A stretch of DNA of 64,000 nt, taken from positions 49,712 through 113,711 of the forward strand of contig NZ_NFMA01000007.1 of NCBI RefSeq assembly GCF_002161175.1, given 5' to 3'. The notes under the pieces were generated by a model. That model was not told where the DNA came from, made no database searches, and saw nothing but the letters and a program-made list of their open reading frames with translations. Numbering within the stretch: position 1 is the stretch's first letter; each line of letters opens with the position of its first letter. Of this stretch, positions 1 through 8,772 are shown piece after piece. Position numbers and translations under genes: made by a program. The DNA comes from Flavonifractor sp. An100 (GTDB lineage: Bacteria; Bacillota; Clostridia; Oscillospirales; Oscillospiraceae).

Positions 1-16
1 CCGCCAGCGGCGGCGT

Positions 17-745
17 TCACCCTCCATGGTCCTCTCCTCCCGTCTGCTCCTCATAGCCGCTCTTGGTGACAAACCGGTAGCCCGACCCCCAGATGGTCTT
101 GATGTAGGCCCACTCCGGGTCCAGCTTGGTGCGCAGGTTCTTGATGTTGATGGCTACCGTGCCCACGTCCCCGTAGTCGGTCTCCCACACGTCCCGGAAA
201 ATCTGTTCCCGGGACAGGGTCCGTCCGGCGTTGCGCATCAGGTAGGCCAGCAGGTCAAATTCCCGGGTGGACAGCTCCACCCTCCGCCCCTGCCGCTTCA
301 CCAGGCGCTGGGCGGGGTCCAGCCAGATCTCTCCGATGGTGATGGGCGCCTCCTCCCGCCGGGGGGCGGCACCGCCCAGCCGGGCGCTGGTGCGCAGATG
401 GGCCTGGACTCGGGCGGCCAGCTCCTCCAGGGCAAAGGGCTTGGTCAGGTAGTCGTCCGCTCCCAGACCGAGGCCCTCCACAATGTCCGCCACGCTGTCC
501 TTGGCACTGAGGAAGAGGATGGGGCAGTTTACCCGGTCCCGGATCTGGCGGCATACCTCCAGCCCGCTGATGCCCTTCATCATAATGTCCAGCAGGATCA
601 GGTCAAAGGACTCCTCCTCCAGCCGCTTCAGGGCCCGCTCGCCGCTGCCCGCGGTGGTCACCTCCATGCCCCGCTCCCCCAGCACGTCGCTCACCAGCTC
701 CAAAATGGACGCGTCGTCGTCCACCGCTAAGATCCGTGCTGCCAT
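17..745 (-). CDS. OmpR/PhoB-family response regulator
   Basis: A two-component response regulator that acts as a cytoplasmic DNA-binding transcription factor. Its 242 residues hold a receiver domain (about 1-120) with the acidic pocket at D9-D11, the phospho-acceptor D53 in LILLDIMM, S80 and the conserved K102 in TKPF, followed by a winged-helix domain (about 140-235) ending in the usual GSGYRF. Length is normal for the family. The ATG has a GAGGGG site just upstream. It is the first gene of a leftward unit; the partner histidine kinase probably lies beyond position 1 but cannot be seen. It diverges from the MMPL operon, and direct repeats between the two genes could be its binding site. The signal it responds to is unknown. 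Confidence 0.93.
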   Translation of the reverse strand: MAARILAVDDDASILELVSDVLGERGMEVTTAGSGERALKRLEEESFDLILLDIMMKGISGLEVCRQIRDRVNCPILFLSAKDSVADIVEGLGLGADDYLTKPFALEELAARVQAHLRTSARLGGAAPRREEAPITIGEIWLDPAQRLVKRQGRRVELSTREFDLLAYLMRNAGRTLSREQIFRDVWETDYGDVGTVAINIKNLRTKLDPEWAYIKTIWGSGYRFVTKSGYEEQTGGEDHGG

Positions 746-798
746 AGCTGTTCCCCTCCTCCCGGCGTTCCTGGCGCCGCAATGGTTCTGTTTTCCTT

Positions 799-827
799 AT
801 TATAGCAGACCCCTTTCCCCGTGACCA
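799..827 (-). promoter_or_regulatory. Sigma-A promoter of the response regulator
   Basis: Leftward TGGTCA (822-827), 17-bp spacer, TATAAT (799-804), about 50 bp before the regulator ATG. The -10 is perfect and the -35 matches 4 of 6. Confidence 0.6.
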
Positions 828-834
828 TGAAGAA

Positions 835-884
835 TTATTAAGCCACCGGGGCCATTTATTAAGGATTATTAGGAATGGCCCCGG
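835..884. promoter_or_regulatory. Candidate operator: TTATTAA repeats inside a large dyad
   Basis: Three same-strand heptamers, TTATTAA at 835 and 856 and TTATTAG at 866, are spaced 21 and 10 bp, which is a helical-phase arrangement typical of OmpR-family sites. Two of them lie in the loop of a perfect 11-bp inverted repeat, CCGGGGCCATT (846-856) and AATGGCCCCGG (874-884). The element sits between two divergent promoters. That the adjacent regulator binds here is inference. Confidence 0.45.
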
Positions 885-888
885 CGCG

Positions 889-918
889 TTGACTTTCCTC
901 CCGGGGGAAGCATACAAT
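889..918 (+). promoter_or_regulatory. Promoter of the MMPL operon
   Basis: TTGACT (889-894), 18-bp spacer, TACAAT (913-918), starting 5 bp beyond the dyad. Transcription would begin near 925, about 50 bp before the MMPL start. Confidence 0.6.
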
Positions 919-974
919 TTACCAACGGAACGGGGCCTCTCCCCGTCAGTATCCCATTAAAGAGGGTGAACCAT

Positions 975-3218
975 TTGCTGGAAACCATTGCCCATAAGCT
1001 GACCCGCCGGCCCAAGCTGGTCATCGCCATCGCCCTGGTGCTGCTCATCCCAAGCATACTGGGGGCGGCCTTTACCCGGGTCAATTACGATATCCTGTCC
1101 TACCTGCCCCAGGACCTGGATTCCGCCAAGGGGGAGGCCCTGCTGGAGGAGCCCTTCCACATGGCGGCCACCACCATGCTCATTGTGGAGGGCATGCCCC
1201 CCGAGTACACCCACCAGCTGCAGCAGCAGGTGGAGCAGGTGCCCGGGGTGAGCAACGTCATCTGGCTGTCCAGTCTGGTGGGCATCCAGGTCCCTAACGA
1301 ATTGCTGCCTGAGGATATCCGGGACATCTTTTTCTCCGGGGACGCCACCATGATGATCGTGCAGTACGACCAGCCCGGCGCCTCCAACGCCACCATGAAG
1401 TCCATCCAGCAGGTGCGGAACCTGTGCAACAAAAACTGCTTTCTGGCCGGGTTCTCCGTATTCATCAAGGACACCAAGGACCTGATCTCTCAGGAGATGC
1501 CCCTGTATGTGCTCATGGCGGCCACCCTGTCCATTCTGGCCATGTGCCTGACCATGTCCTCCTGGCTGCTGCCGGTGGCTTTGATGGTGAGCATCGGTCT
1601 GGCGGTGCTGTATAACTTTGGCACCAACATTTTTATGGGTCAGATCTCCTTTGTCACCCAGGCCATCGCCGCGGTGCTCCAGCTGGGAGTGACCATGGAC
1701 TACTCCATCTTCCTCTACGACCGCTACCAGGAGGAGCTTCCCCACCACGAGGACCGGCGGGACGCCATGGCCTCCGCCATCGTCTCCGCCTTCCGCTCTC
1801 TGTCGGGCAGCTCCCTGACCACCATCGCCGGTTTCCTGGCCCTGTGCTTTATGCGCCTGACCCTGGGCAAGGACATCGGCCTGGTCATGGCCAAGGGAGT
1901 GGTGCTGGGCATCGCCACCGTGGTGCTGGTGCTCCCCTCCATCCTGCTGGTGATGGACGGCCCCATCCGCAAGTACCGCCATCCCGCCATCACCCTGAAA
2001 ATGGAAAGGCTCAACTCCTTCATTGTCCGCCGGCGGCGGTGGTTTGTGGGGCTGTTTCTCCTTCTCTTCGTCCCCGCCATTTACTCCAACAACCACACCC
2101 AGGTCTACTACAAGCTGGATGAGTCCCTGCCCCAGGATATGCCCTCCATCGTGGCCACCGACAAGCTGAAAAACGAGTTTGACATGGCCTCCTCCCACTT
2201 TATTGTCATGCGGGATGACCTGAGCCGGGCCGCCATGAAGGAGCTGGAGGAGTCCATAGAGCAGCTGCCCGGCATTACCAGCGTGGTAGCCTACGACAAG
2301 CTCATCCCCAGCACCATTCCTGACTTCTTTATCCCCCAGGACATCAAGGACCTGTGCAAACAGGACGGCTATCAGATGCTGATGGTCAACTCCTCCTACG
2401 TCACCGCCTCCGATCAAGTGGCGCAGCAGTTGCAGCAACTCAGTGACCTGGTGAGGTCCTACGACCCCGGAGCCTACATTACCGGTGAGGCCGCCATGAC
2501 CGCCGACCTCATCTCCACCTCGGCGGTGGACTTCCAGGTCACCAACTACCTGTCCATTCTGGCCATTTTGGTCCTGGTGGCCCTGGCCTTCCGGTCCATC
2601 TCCATCCCCATCCTGCTGGTGGCCACCATTGAGCTGGCCATCTTCATCAACCAGGGCATTCCCTACTTCACCGGCACCCGGATTCCCTTCATTGCCCCCA
2701 CTGTCATCGGCTGTATTCAGCTGGGCGCCACGGTGGACTACGCTATCCTCATGACCACCCGCTTCCAGGAGGAATTGCAGAAGGGAAAGGACCGCAAACA
2801 GGCCATTCAGGCCGCCGCCACTGCAGCGGACACCTCCATCCTCACCAGCGCCCTGGTCTTTTTCTGCTCCACCCTGGGAGTGGCCGCCATCTCCACCATG
2901 GAGATCGTCAGCAGCATATGTCTCATGCTCTCCCGGGGGGCCATCATCTCCGCTCTGGTGTGCATGTTCATCCTCCCCTCGGTGCTGGTGGTGTTTGAGC
3001 CTGTCATTGCCAAGACCACCCTCCACTGGCGGACCCCCAAAGCGCCCAAGGCCTCCAAACGCCCCAAGCTCCCCAAGTCCCCCTCCCATACCTCCCTGCC
3101 CTGGCGCAGGAAGGAAAAAGCCCTGACTGCCGCCGGGGACCAACCCTCTCTCCAACCGGAGGAGGGAACGGAACCGGCCTCGGACGAGGAGGATACCCCT
3201 GTGGGCCCCATGTCCTGA
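975..3218 (+). CDS. MMPL/RND-superfamily exporter
   Basis: A large polytopic membrane protein of the MMPL branch of the RND superfamily, probably exporting a lipid or other hydrophobic envelope component using the proton gradient. It shows the two-fold RND layout: an N-terminal membrane helix, an extracytoplasmic domain, a helix cluster (about 180-340), then the same again, with the paired motifs LGVTMDYSIFLYDR and LGATVDYAILMTTR in equivalent transmembrane positions. The C-terminal 60 residues are a Lys/Pro-rich cytoplasmic tail. I chose the TTG at 975 because AGAGGGTGA (961-969) is well spaced for it; a GTG at 966 in the same frame overlaps that site. It is followed 19 bp later by a secreted coiled-coil protein. 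The substrate is unknown. Confidence 0.85.
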   Translation: MLETIAHKLTRRPKLVIAIALVLLIPSILGAAFTRVNYDILSYLPQDLDSAKGEALLEEPFHMAATTMLIVEGMPPEYTHQLQQQVEQVPGVSNVIWLSSLVGIQVPNELLPEDIRDIFFSGDATMMIVQYDQPGASNATMKSIQQVRNLCNKNCFLAGFSVFIKDTKDLISQEMPLYVLMAATLSILAMCLTMSSWLLPVALMVSIGLAVLYNFGTNIFMGQISFVTQAIAAVLQLGVTMDYSIFLYDRYQEELPHHEDRRDAMASAIVSAFRSLSGSSLTTIAGFLALCFMRLTLGKDIGLVMAKGVVLGIATVVLVLPSILLVMDGPIRKYRHPAITLKMERLNSFIVRRRRWFVGLFLLLFVPAIYSNNHTQVYYKLDESLPQDMPSIVATDKLKNEFDMASSHFIVMRDDLSRAAMKELEESIEQLPGITSVVAYDKLIPSTIPDFFIPQDIKDLCKQDGYQMLMVNSSYVTASDQVAQQLQQLSDLVRSYDPGAYITGEAAMTADLISTSAVDFQVTNYLSILAILVLVALAFRSISIPILLVATIELAIFINQGIPYFTGTRIPFIAPTVIGCIQLGATVDYAILMTTRFQEELQKGKDRKQAIQAAATAADTSILTSALVFFCSTLGVAAISTMEIVSSICLMLSRGAIISALVCMFILPSVLVVFEPVIAKTTLHWRTPKAPKASKRPKLPKSPSHTSLPWRRKEKALTAAGDQPSLQPEEGTEPASDEEDTPVGPMS

Positions 3219-3237
3219 AAAAAAGGAGTGTATTGCC

Positions 3238-5619
3238 ATGAAATTTCATTGTTCTGCCCTTGTGCGGCGGGGCGGGGCGGCCGCTTTGGCCCTCACTCTG
3301 CTGACGGGGCTGTGTCCCGCCGCTCTGGCCGATGAGGCCCAGCTCCCCCCCACCCACGACGAGACCTACTACGCCACCCTGGACTACTACGGCGGGGTGA
3401 TGGACAGCAGCGTGGTCAAAAGCTACCAAACCTTCGGGGCCTCCTCCATCACCGACTACGGGGTCTACCAGGAGGTCACCAACCTCACCGACGACCGGGA
3501 GGCCACCCTGGGCGAGGACTCGGTGACCTTCCAGCTGGGGGAGGACGCCCCCAACCGCTTCTACTTTGAGGGGAAGACCACCAAGCCCTTGGAGGAGTTT
3601 CCCTGGACACTGTCCCTGTCCTACTCCCTCAACGGGGTGCCCGCCAAGGCGGAGGAGCTGGCGGGACAGCAGGGGGTGGTGGACATCACCCTGAACGCCC
3701 TGCCCAACCCCAACGCCTCGGAGTACAGCCGGAACAACCTGATTCTCACCGCCGTGTCCATGTTCAACGGGGACGACATTCTCTCCCTCCAGGCTCCCGG
3801 CGCCCAGGTACAGATGATCGGCAACCTGTACTGCGTGCTGTACATGGTCCTGCCAGGGGAGGAGCAGCACTTCACCCTCTCGGTGGGCAGCAACGCCTTT
3901 ACCTACTCGGGCATGATCTTCCTGGCAATGCCCGCTACGCTGGACCAGCTGGACAAGATCGCCGACTTAAAAGAGGCCAAGGAAAAGACGGAGGACTCCT
4001 ACAACGCCATTCAGGACAGCCTGGATGTGATTTTAAACACCCTGGAGGGGATGAGCGGCAGCTTCAACACCGCCGCCAACGGTCTGGACGAGCTGGACAA
4101 GGCCCGGGACACCGTCTCGGCGGGAAAGCAGAAGGTCTATGACAGCCTGGACATCGCCCTGGATGCCGCCGGACCGCTGGCAGAGTCCCTCCAGCCCATG
4201 GAGGAGCACCTCACCACCGCCCAGCAGGCCCTCACCGACACCACCGCCCTGCTCAATGAGATGAGCGCCAACCTCACCTCCCTCAAGCCGGAGGTGGAAA
4301 ACGCCCGGGACATCCTGGAAAGGCTGCAAAAGGACACCAAGGAGCTGCGGGAACTGCTGGACGAGCTGGAGTCCTACCCCTCCCGGGCCAAACGGACCGC
4401 CAAATACTTGGCGGAGGACTTCTCCTCCCTGGGCTCCAGCCTGGGCAGCCTGGAGAAGACCCTAAAATCCCTCCGCACCCAAATTTCCTCCCTGGACAGC
4501 CAGATCTCCGGTCTGGAGGGGGGCAACAAGAACTACATCACCATCAACGGCAAGACGGTGGAGGAGATTGAACGTCTGGTGTCCCAGGCCAATCAGCTCC
4601 GGGCGGCCTATGAGGCCTCGGAGTATGTGGATGTGATCTCCTTCCAGGACTTTATCACCAGTTACCTGATGGAGAGCACCGGAGCCGGCCCTGAGGAGGC
4701 CGCTGCCCAGGCCGCCGCTCTGGCCCAGCTGTGGGTCCAGGCCCAGACCTCAGAATTTGAGGAACAGCTGAGCCAGGCCAAGCAGATCAACCAGCTGCTC
4801 AAGGAGTTTGACCTCACCGTCAGCCAGCTTAAGAGCCTGGTGGGCGCCGTCAACGACGGAGCCTCCCCCATCCTCAAGCAGCTGGAGAGCCTGTGCAACA
4901 GCCTGGGCTCCGGCAAGCTCAGCGGAGACCTGGAGGACCTGTCCAAGCTGATGGAGGACATGATGAAGGACCTGGACGAGCACAGCGGTGCCCTCTCCTC
5001 CACCCTGTCCTCCCTGGACCGGGCAGGGGACCTGGCCATCCGGGTCAGTGAGAATGTGGACACCGCCCTAGACCAGGTGCAGTCCCTCACCGACCTGATG
5101 AACACCTATGAGCCCCAGGCCCAGCAGGCCCTGGAGGACGCCAAGACCTTTGCCTCCTCTGCCTCCACCAGCATCACCGCCCTGGTGGACGCGGCCAAGG
5201 CCGCGGAAAACCTGGCCAAGGAGAGCGGCCCCCACCTGAATGCGGGGACCAAGCAGGCTCTGGAGGGACTATCCTCCGCCCTGCGCGAGTCGGCCAAGGG
5301 GCTGGGGCAGACCAGCACCATCCGCAACGCTAAGGACACCATTGACGCCCTCATCCGGGATGAGTGGGACAGCCATACCGGGGAGGGGGACAATCTGCTG
5401 CTCATGGATGCCTCGGCCCAGCCCATCTCCCTTACCGATTCCCGCAATGAGAACACCACCAGCATCCAGTATGTGATGCGCACCCAGGAGATCCAGGAGG
5501 AGGACCCTCCGGCCCAGGAGTTCCCCGCCGCCGACCAGGGAGACAACGGCACCCTCTGGACCCGGATCGCCGACATGTTCCGGGACATCTGGAACACCAT
5601 CACCGGCTGGTTCCATTGA
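3238..5619 (+). CDS. Secreted coiled-coil protein, partner of MMPL exporter
   Basis: A 793-residue exported protein with a clear signal peptide (positive start, hydrophobic stretch to about residue 30, cleavage near ALA-DEA). Residues 35-225 look like a folded beta-rich domain; about 230-680 are long heptad-rich coiled coils, with LEDLSKLMEDMMKDLDEH as one example; the end (FRDIWNTITGWFH) is short and amphipathic with no obvious transmembrane anchor. The arrangement recalls the YhgE/Pip-like proteins often found beside MMPL transporters, but without their membrane domain. It is translated from AAGGAG 19 bp after the MMPL gene, so both share one transcript. A periplasm-like adaptor or scaffold role for export is inference; the exact family is not recognised. 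Confidence 0.7.
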   Translation: MKFHCSALVRRGGAAALALTLLTGLCPAALADEAQLPPTHDETYYATLDYYGGVMDSSVVKSYQTFGASSITDYGVYQEVTNLTDDREATLGEDSVTFQLGEDAPNRFYFEGKTTKPLEEFPWTLSLSYSLNGVPAKAEELAGQQGVVDITLNALPNPNASEYSRNNLILTAVSMFNGDDILSLQAPGAQVQMIGNLYCVLYMVLPGEEQHFTLSVGSNAFTYSGMIFLAMPATLDQLDKIADLKEAKEKTEDSYNAIQDSLDVILNTLEGMSGSFNTAANGLDELDKARDTVSAGKQKVYDSLDIALDAAGPLAESLQPMEEHLTTAQQALTDTTALLNEMSANLTSLKPEVENARDILERLQKDTKELRELLDELESYPSRAKRTAKYLAEDFSSLGSSLGSLEKTLKSLRTQISSLDSQISGLEGGNKNYITINGKTVEEIERLVSQANQLRAAYEASEYVDVISFQDFITSYLMESTGAGPEEAAAQAAALAQLWVQAQTSEFEEQLSQAKQINQLLKEFDLTVSQLKSLVGAVNDGASPILKQLESLCNSLGSGKLSGDLEDLSKLMEDMMKDLDEHSGALSSTLSSLDRAGDLAIRVSENVDTALDQVQSLTDLMNTYEPQAQQALEDAKTFASSASTSITALVDAAKAAENLAKESGPHLNAGTKQALEGLSSALRESAKGLGQTSTIRNAKDTIDALIRDEWDSHTGEGDNLLLMDASAQPISLTDSRNENTTSIQYVMRTQEIQEEDPPAQEFPAADQGDNGTLWTRIADMFRDIWNTITGWFH

Positions 5620-5633
5620 TCAAAAATCATAAC

Positions 5634-5665
5634 AAAAGCGCCCTCCCATGGGAGGGCGCTTTTTT
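5634..5665. terminator. Bidirectional terminator
   Basis: A perfect palindrome, AGCGCCCTCCCA / TGGGAGGGCGCT (5637-5660), is flanked by A4 and T6 runs. It separates the rightward MMPL unit from the leftward RND efflux operon and can serve both. Confidence 0.93.
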
Positions 5666-5680
5666 CTGCTCTGTTCGGCC

Positions 5681-8600
5681 TTAATCCGTGAGGGAGGGCT
5701 CAGACTGGGGCTGCTTCTTTTTCCGGAAGCGGAAGTGGCTGAGGTTATCAATGACGGAGTAATAAACGGGGGTAAAGACCAGGGTGATGATGGTGGAGAT
5801 CACCATACCAGAGATCATGGTGACGCCCATGTCGGACATCATCTCGTTGGTGTCTCCAATGGCCAGGGCCATGGGCACCATGGCCAGGATGGTGGTAAGG
5901 GTGGTCATGAGGATGGGGCGCACCCGGAGGGGGCAGGCGTGGAGGATGGCCTCTTCCCGACTCTCGCCCATGCGCCGGCGGACCTTGATGTACTCCACCA
6001 GGATGATGGAGGAGTTGACCACCGTACCGGCCAGGATGATGATGGAAACCAGAGAGATGATGGACAGGTCCCGCCCGGTGAGAGGCAGGGCAAAGAGGGC
6101 GCCGGTAAAGGCCACGGGCAGGATGAGCATGACGATGACGGGCATGGCGAAGGACTCAAACTGGGCGGCCAGCACGAAGTACACCAGGCCCAGGGCCACG
6201 GCCAGGGCCAGGAGCAGGTCACCGAAGCTGTCCATCATGTCGGTGTAGCTGCCGGAGATTTCGGCGGTGTAGCCCTCGGGCATGGCGTAGCCGTCCAAAA
6301 TGGTGGTAATCTGCTGGGTGATGGCGGTGGTATCGCCGGAGATGGTGTCGCCGGAGATGGTGACCTGGCGGGACTGGTTGGAGCGGGCGATGCTCTGGGG
6401 GGCCTTCTCCACCACCACATCGGCCACCGAGGACAGGGGGACGCTGCCGCCGTAGGAGGAGGGGATGGACATGGACTTCAGGGCGTCCAGGCTGGTAGCG
6501 GCGGCTCCGTCGCCCCGGACGATGACATCCATCTCCTTGTTGTCAATGGTGACGGTGGTGGCGGTGGTGCCGGTGAGCTCCGCCCGAACGGCGGCGCCCA
6601 CGCTGGCGGCGGTGAGACCGTACTGGGAGGCGGCCTCCCGGTTCATGACCACCTTCACCTGGTCCACCTTCTTGGACAGGGAGGTGTCCACATCCACGGC
6701 GTCGGGGAGGGCGGCGATCTGGTCCACCAGGTCGTTGGCGATCATCTCCAGGGTGTCGTAGTCGTCGCCGGTAATCTCCACGCTGATGTCGTCTCCGCTC
6801 ACCATCCCCATGGAGCTGGAGGCGCTGACGGTGATCTCACAGCCGGCGATGTCCTGGAGGGCGGGGCGCAGGTCGTTGACCACGTCAAAGCTGCTCCGCT
6901 CCCGCTCGCCCTTGTCCACCAGGTTGACCATCATGGTCACCGACTCGTCCTGGGCGATGTAGTACATATCCTCCAGCTCGGGGACCTCACTTTGGACGAT
7001 GCGGGCCACCCGGTCGGCGATGGCGGAGGTCTCCTCCACCTCAGAGCCGATGGGCATGGAGATGCTCACCGACACCTGCCCCTGGTCCATGTCGGGCATA
7101 AGGACCATCTTGGTGGAGAACAGGGTGGCGGCAAAAATGACCACCAGGGCCAGAGAGGCCAGCATGCCCAGCTTCAGGTGGCGGATGAAGTAATTGAGCA
7201 GAGCCATGTAGCCCCGGTAGATCCGCTGCACCAGTCCACTTGCAGACCGCGCCAGGGAACCGGGCTGCTTCTGGGCGCGTTTGAGGGCCTTGCGGCGGAT
7301 CTTCTCCTCATCCATCATGAAGTAGCACAGCAGGGGCACCAGGGTCAGGGCAATGATGAGGGAGGCCCCGATGAGGGAGGCGATGGTGAGACAGAAGTCC
7401 CGGAACATCATGCCGGCCAGGCCGGTGGTCAGGCCCAGGGGGACGAAGACGGCCAGGGTGGTGAGGGTGGAGGCCACCACCGAGGAGGTGACCTCCTTGG
7501 TGCCCTCCACGCAGGCCTCCATCCGGTTCTTCCCCTCGGCGGAGAAGCGGAAGATGTTTTCCAGCACCACGATGGAGTTATCCACGATCATGCCTACGCC
7601 CATGGCGATGCCGCCCAGGCTCATCATGTTCAATGTCAGGTCCAGCACGTGCATGAGGATGAAAACGGACAGAATACACACGGGCATGGAAATGGCGATG
7701 GTAACGGTGGCGTCCCAGCGGCGCAGGAAGAGGAGTACCACCAGGGCGGCCAGGAACACGCCCTGGAGGATGTTCTGGAAGGCGGCCTCCACCGACAGGT
7801 CGATGTACTCACTGGCCAGATAGGGTGTGGTGTAGCGAATGCTGGGATTGTCCTGGCTGAGCTCCTCCATACGCTGGGCCACCTCGTCGGAGACGGCGGC
7901 CTCGTTGGCGGAGGACTGCTTGGAGATCTGGAGGATGACACAGGCGGTGTCCCCCACCTTAGCCACGGCGCTGGGGTCGGTGTTTTCCAGGGTGACGTCG
8001 GCCACCTCAGACAGGCGCACCGTCCCGCCGGTGGGCAGGGTGAGGAGCATATTGGCTACGTCGTCCACCGTCTGGAACTTGGCGTCGGTGGAGACGGTGA
8101 GCTTTTTCGAGCCATTTTGCAGCTCGCCGCCGGGGTAGAGGAGGTTCTGTCCGGCCAGGAACTGGGCCACATAGGAGTTGGACAGTCCCAGGCCCTCGCA
8201 GCGGGTGGGGTCCAGCTCCACGGCGATCTGCTGCTCCACGCCGCCGTTGACGCTCACCTGAGCCACCCCGTCAATGCGCTCCAGGGCCGGGGCCACCACG
8301 TCGTCGGCCAGGGCCTGGAGCTCCCCCAGGTCCTCCCCCATAAGGGCGATGATGGCGGTGGGCATCAGCTCGCTGATGTTCATGTTCATAATCACCGGGT
8401 CAATGGCGTCCTCGGGGAGGGAGACAGCGTTGAACTTCTCCCGCAGCTTGGTGGCGGCGATGTCCAGGTCGGTGCCCTCCACATAGGTGATCATGATCTG
8501 GCTGGTGCTGTCGGCGGAGGTGGATTGGACGGAGTCTACGCCGGGCACCGACATGATGGCGCCCTCCAAGGGCCGGGTGACCAGCTCCTCCATGTCGCTG

Positions 8601-8767
8601 GGGCTGGCGCCGTTGTAGTAGCACACCACCACAGCCATGGGGGCCTCAATGTCGGGCATCAGGGCCATCTGGAGCTGGGTGCCGAACATCACGCCGAAGA
8701 TCACGATAAGGATGACGGCCAGCAGAGTGGCCACTTTATGTTGAATAAAAAACTTTGCGCTGCTCAT
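5681..8767 (-). CDS. RND multidrug efflux permease (AcrB/SwrC type)
   Basis: A proton-driven inner-membrane efflux pump of the HAE family, 1028 residues, the usual length. It starts with a transmembrane helix (VATLLAVILIVIFGVMFG), has two large extracytoplasmic loops with duplicated PN/PC porter domains, and two six-helix bundles. The segment LGGIAMGVGMIVDNSIVVLE carries the Asp of the proton relay, and the family motif of the second half, GTVVNSSIILVEYI, has Asn/Ser there. It is the last gene of a TetR-TolC-adaptor-permease operon, 5 bp after the adaptor gene. Substrates cannot be read from the sequence; amphiphiles, bile salts or drugs are plausible for a gut organism. Confidence 0.95.
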   Translation of the reverse strand: MSSAKFFIQHKVATLLAVILIVIFGVMFGTQLQMALMPDIEAPMAVVVCYYNGASPSDMEELVTRPLEGAIMSVPGVDSVQSTSADSTSQIMITYVEGTDLDIAATKLREKFNAVSLPEDAIDPVIMNMNISELMPTAIIALMGEDLGELQALADDVVAPALERIDGVAQVSVNGGVEQQIAVELDPTRCEGLGLSNSYVAQFLAGQNLLYPGGELQNGSKKLTVSTDAKFQTVDDVANMLLTLPTGGTVRLSEVADVTLENTDPSAVAKVGDTACVILQISKQSSANEAAVSDEVAQRMEELSQDNPSIRYTTPYLASEYIDLSVEAAFQNILQGVFLAALVVLLFLRRWDATVTIAISMPVCILSVFILMHVLDLTLNMMSLGGIAMGVGMIVDNSIVVLENIFRFSAEGKNRMEACVEGTKEVTSSVVASTLTTLAVFVPLGLTTGLAGMMFRDFCLTIASLIGASLIIALTLVPLLCYFMMDEEKIRRKALKRAQKQPGSLARSASGLVQRIYRGYMALLNYFIRHLKLGMLASLALVVIFAATLFSTKMVLMPDMDQGQVSVSISMPIGSEVEETSAIADRVARIVQSEVPELEDMYYIAQDESVTMMVNLVDKGERERSSFDVVNDLRPALQDIAGCEITVSASSSMGMVSGDDISVEITGDDYDTLEMIANDLVDQIAALPDAVDVDTSLSKKVDQVKVVMNREAASQYGLTAASVGAAVRAELTGTTATTVTIDNKEMDVIVRGDGAAATSLDALKSMSIPSSYGGSVPLSSVADVVVEKAPQSIARSNQSRQVTISGDTISGDTTAITQQITTILDGYAMPEGYTAEISGSYTDMMDSFGDLLLALAVALGLVYFVLAAQFESFAMPVIVMLILPVAFTGALFALPLTGRDLSIISLVSIIILAGTVVNSSIILVEYIKVRRRMGESREEAILHACPLRVRPILMTTLTTILAMVPMALAIGDTNEMMSDMGVTMISGMVISTIITLVFTPVYYSVIDNLSHFRFRKKKQPQSEPSLTD

Positions 8768-8772
8768 GGGCG

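Noticed and set aside
957..3239. Long antisense open frame (760 codons) opposite the MMPL gene
   Set aside because: It is rich in Gly, His and Gln as expected from the complement of GC-rich codons, and has no domain. The sense gene is clearly real.
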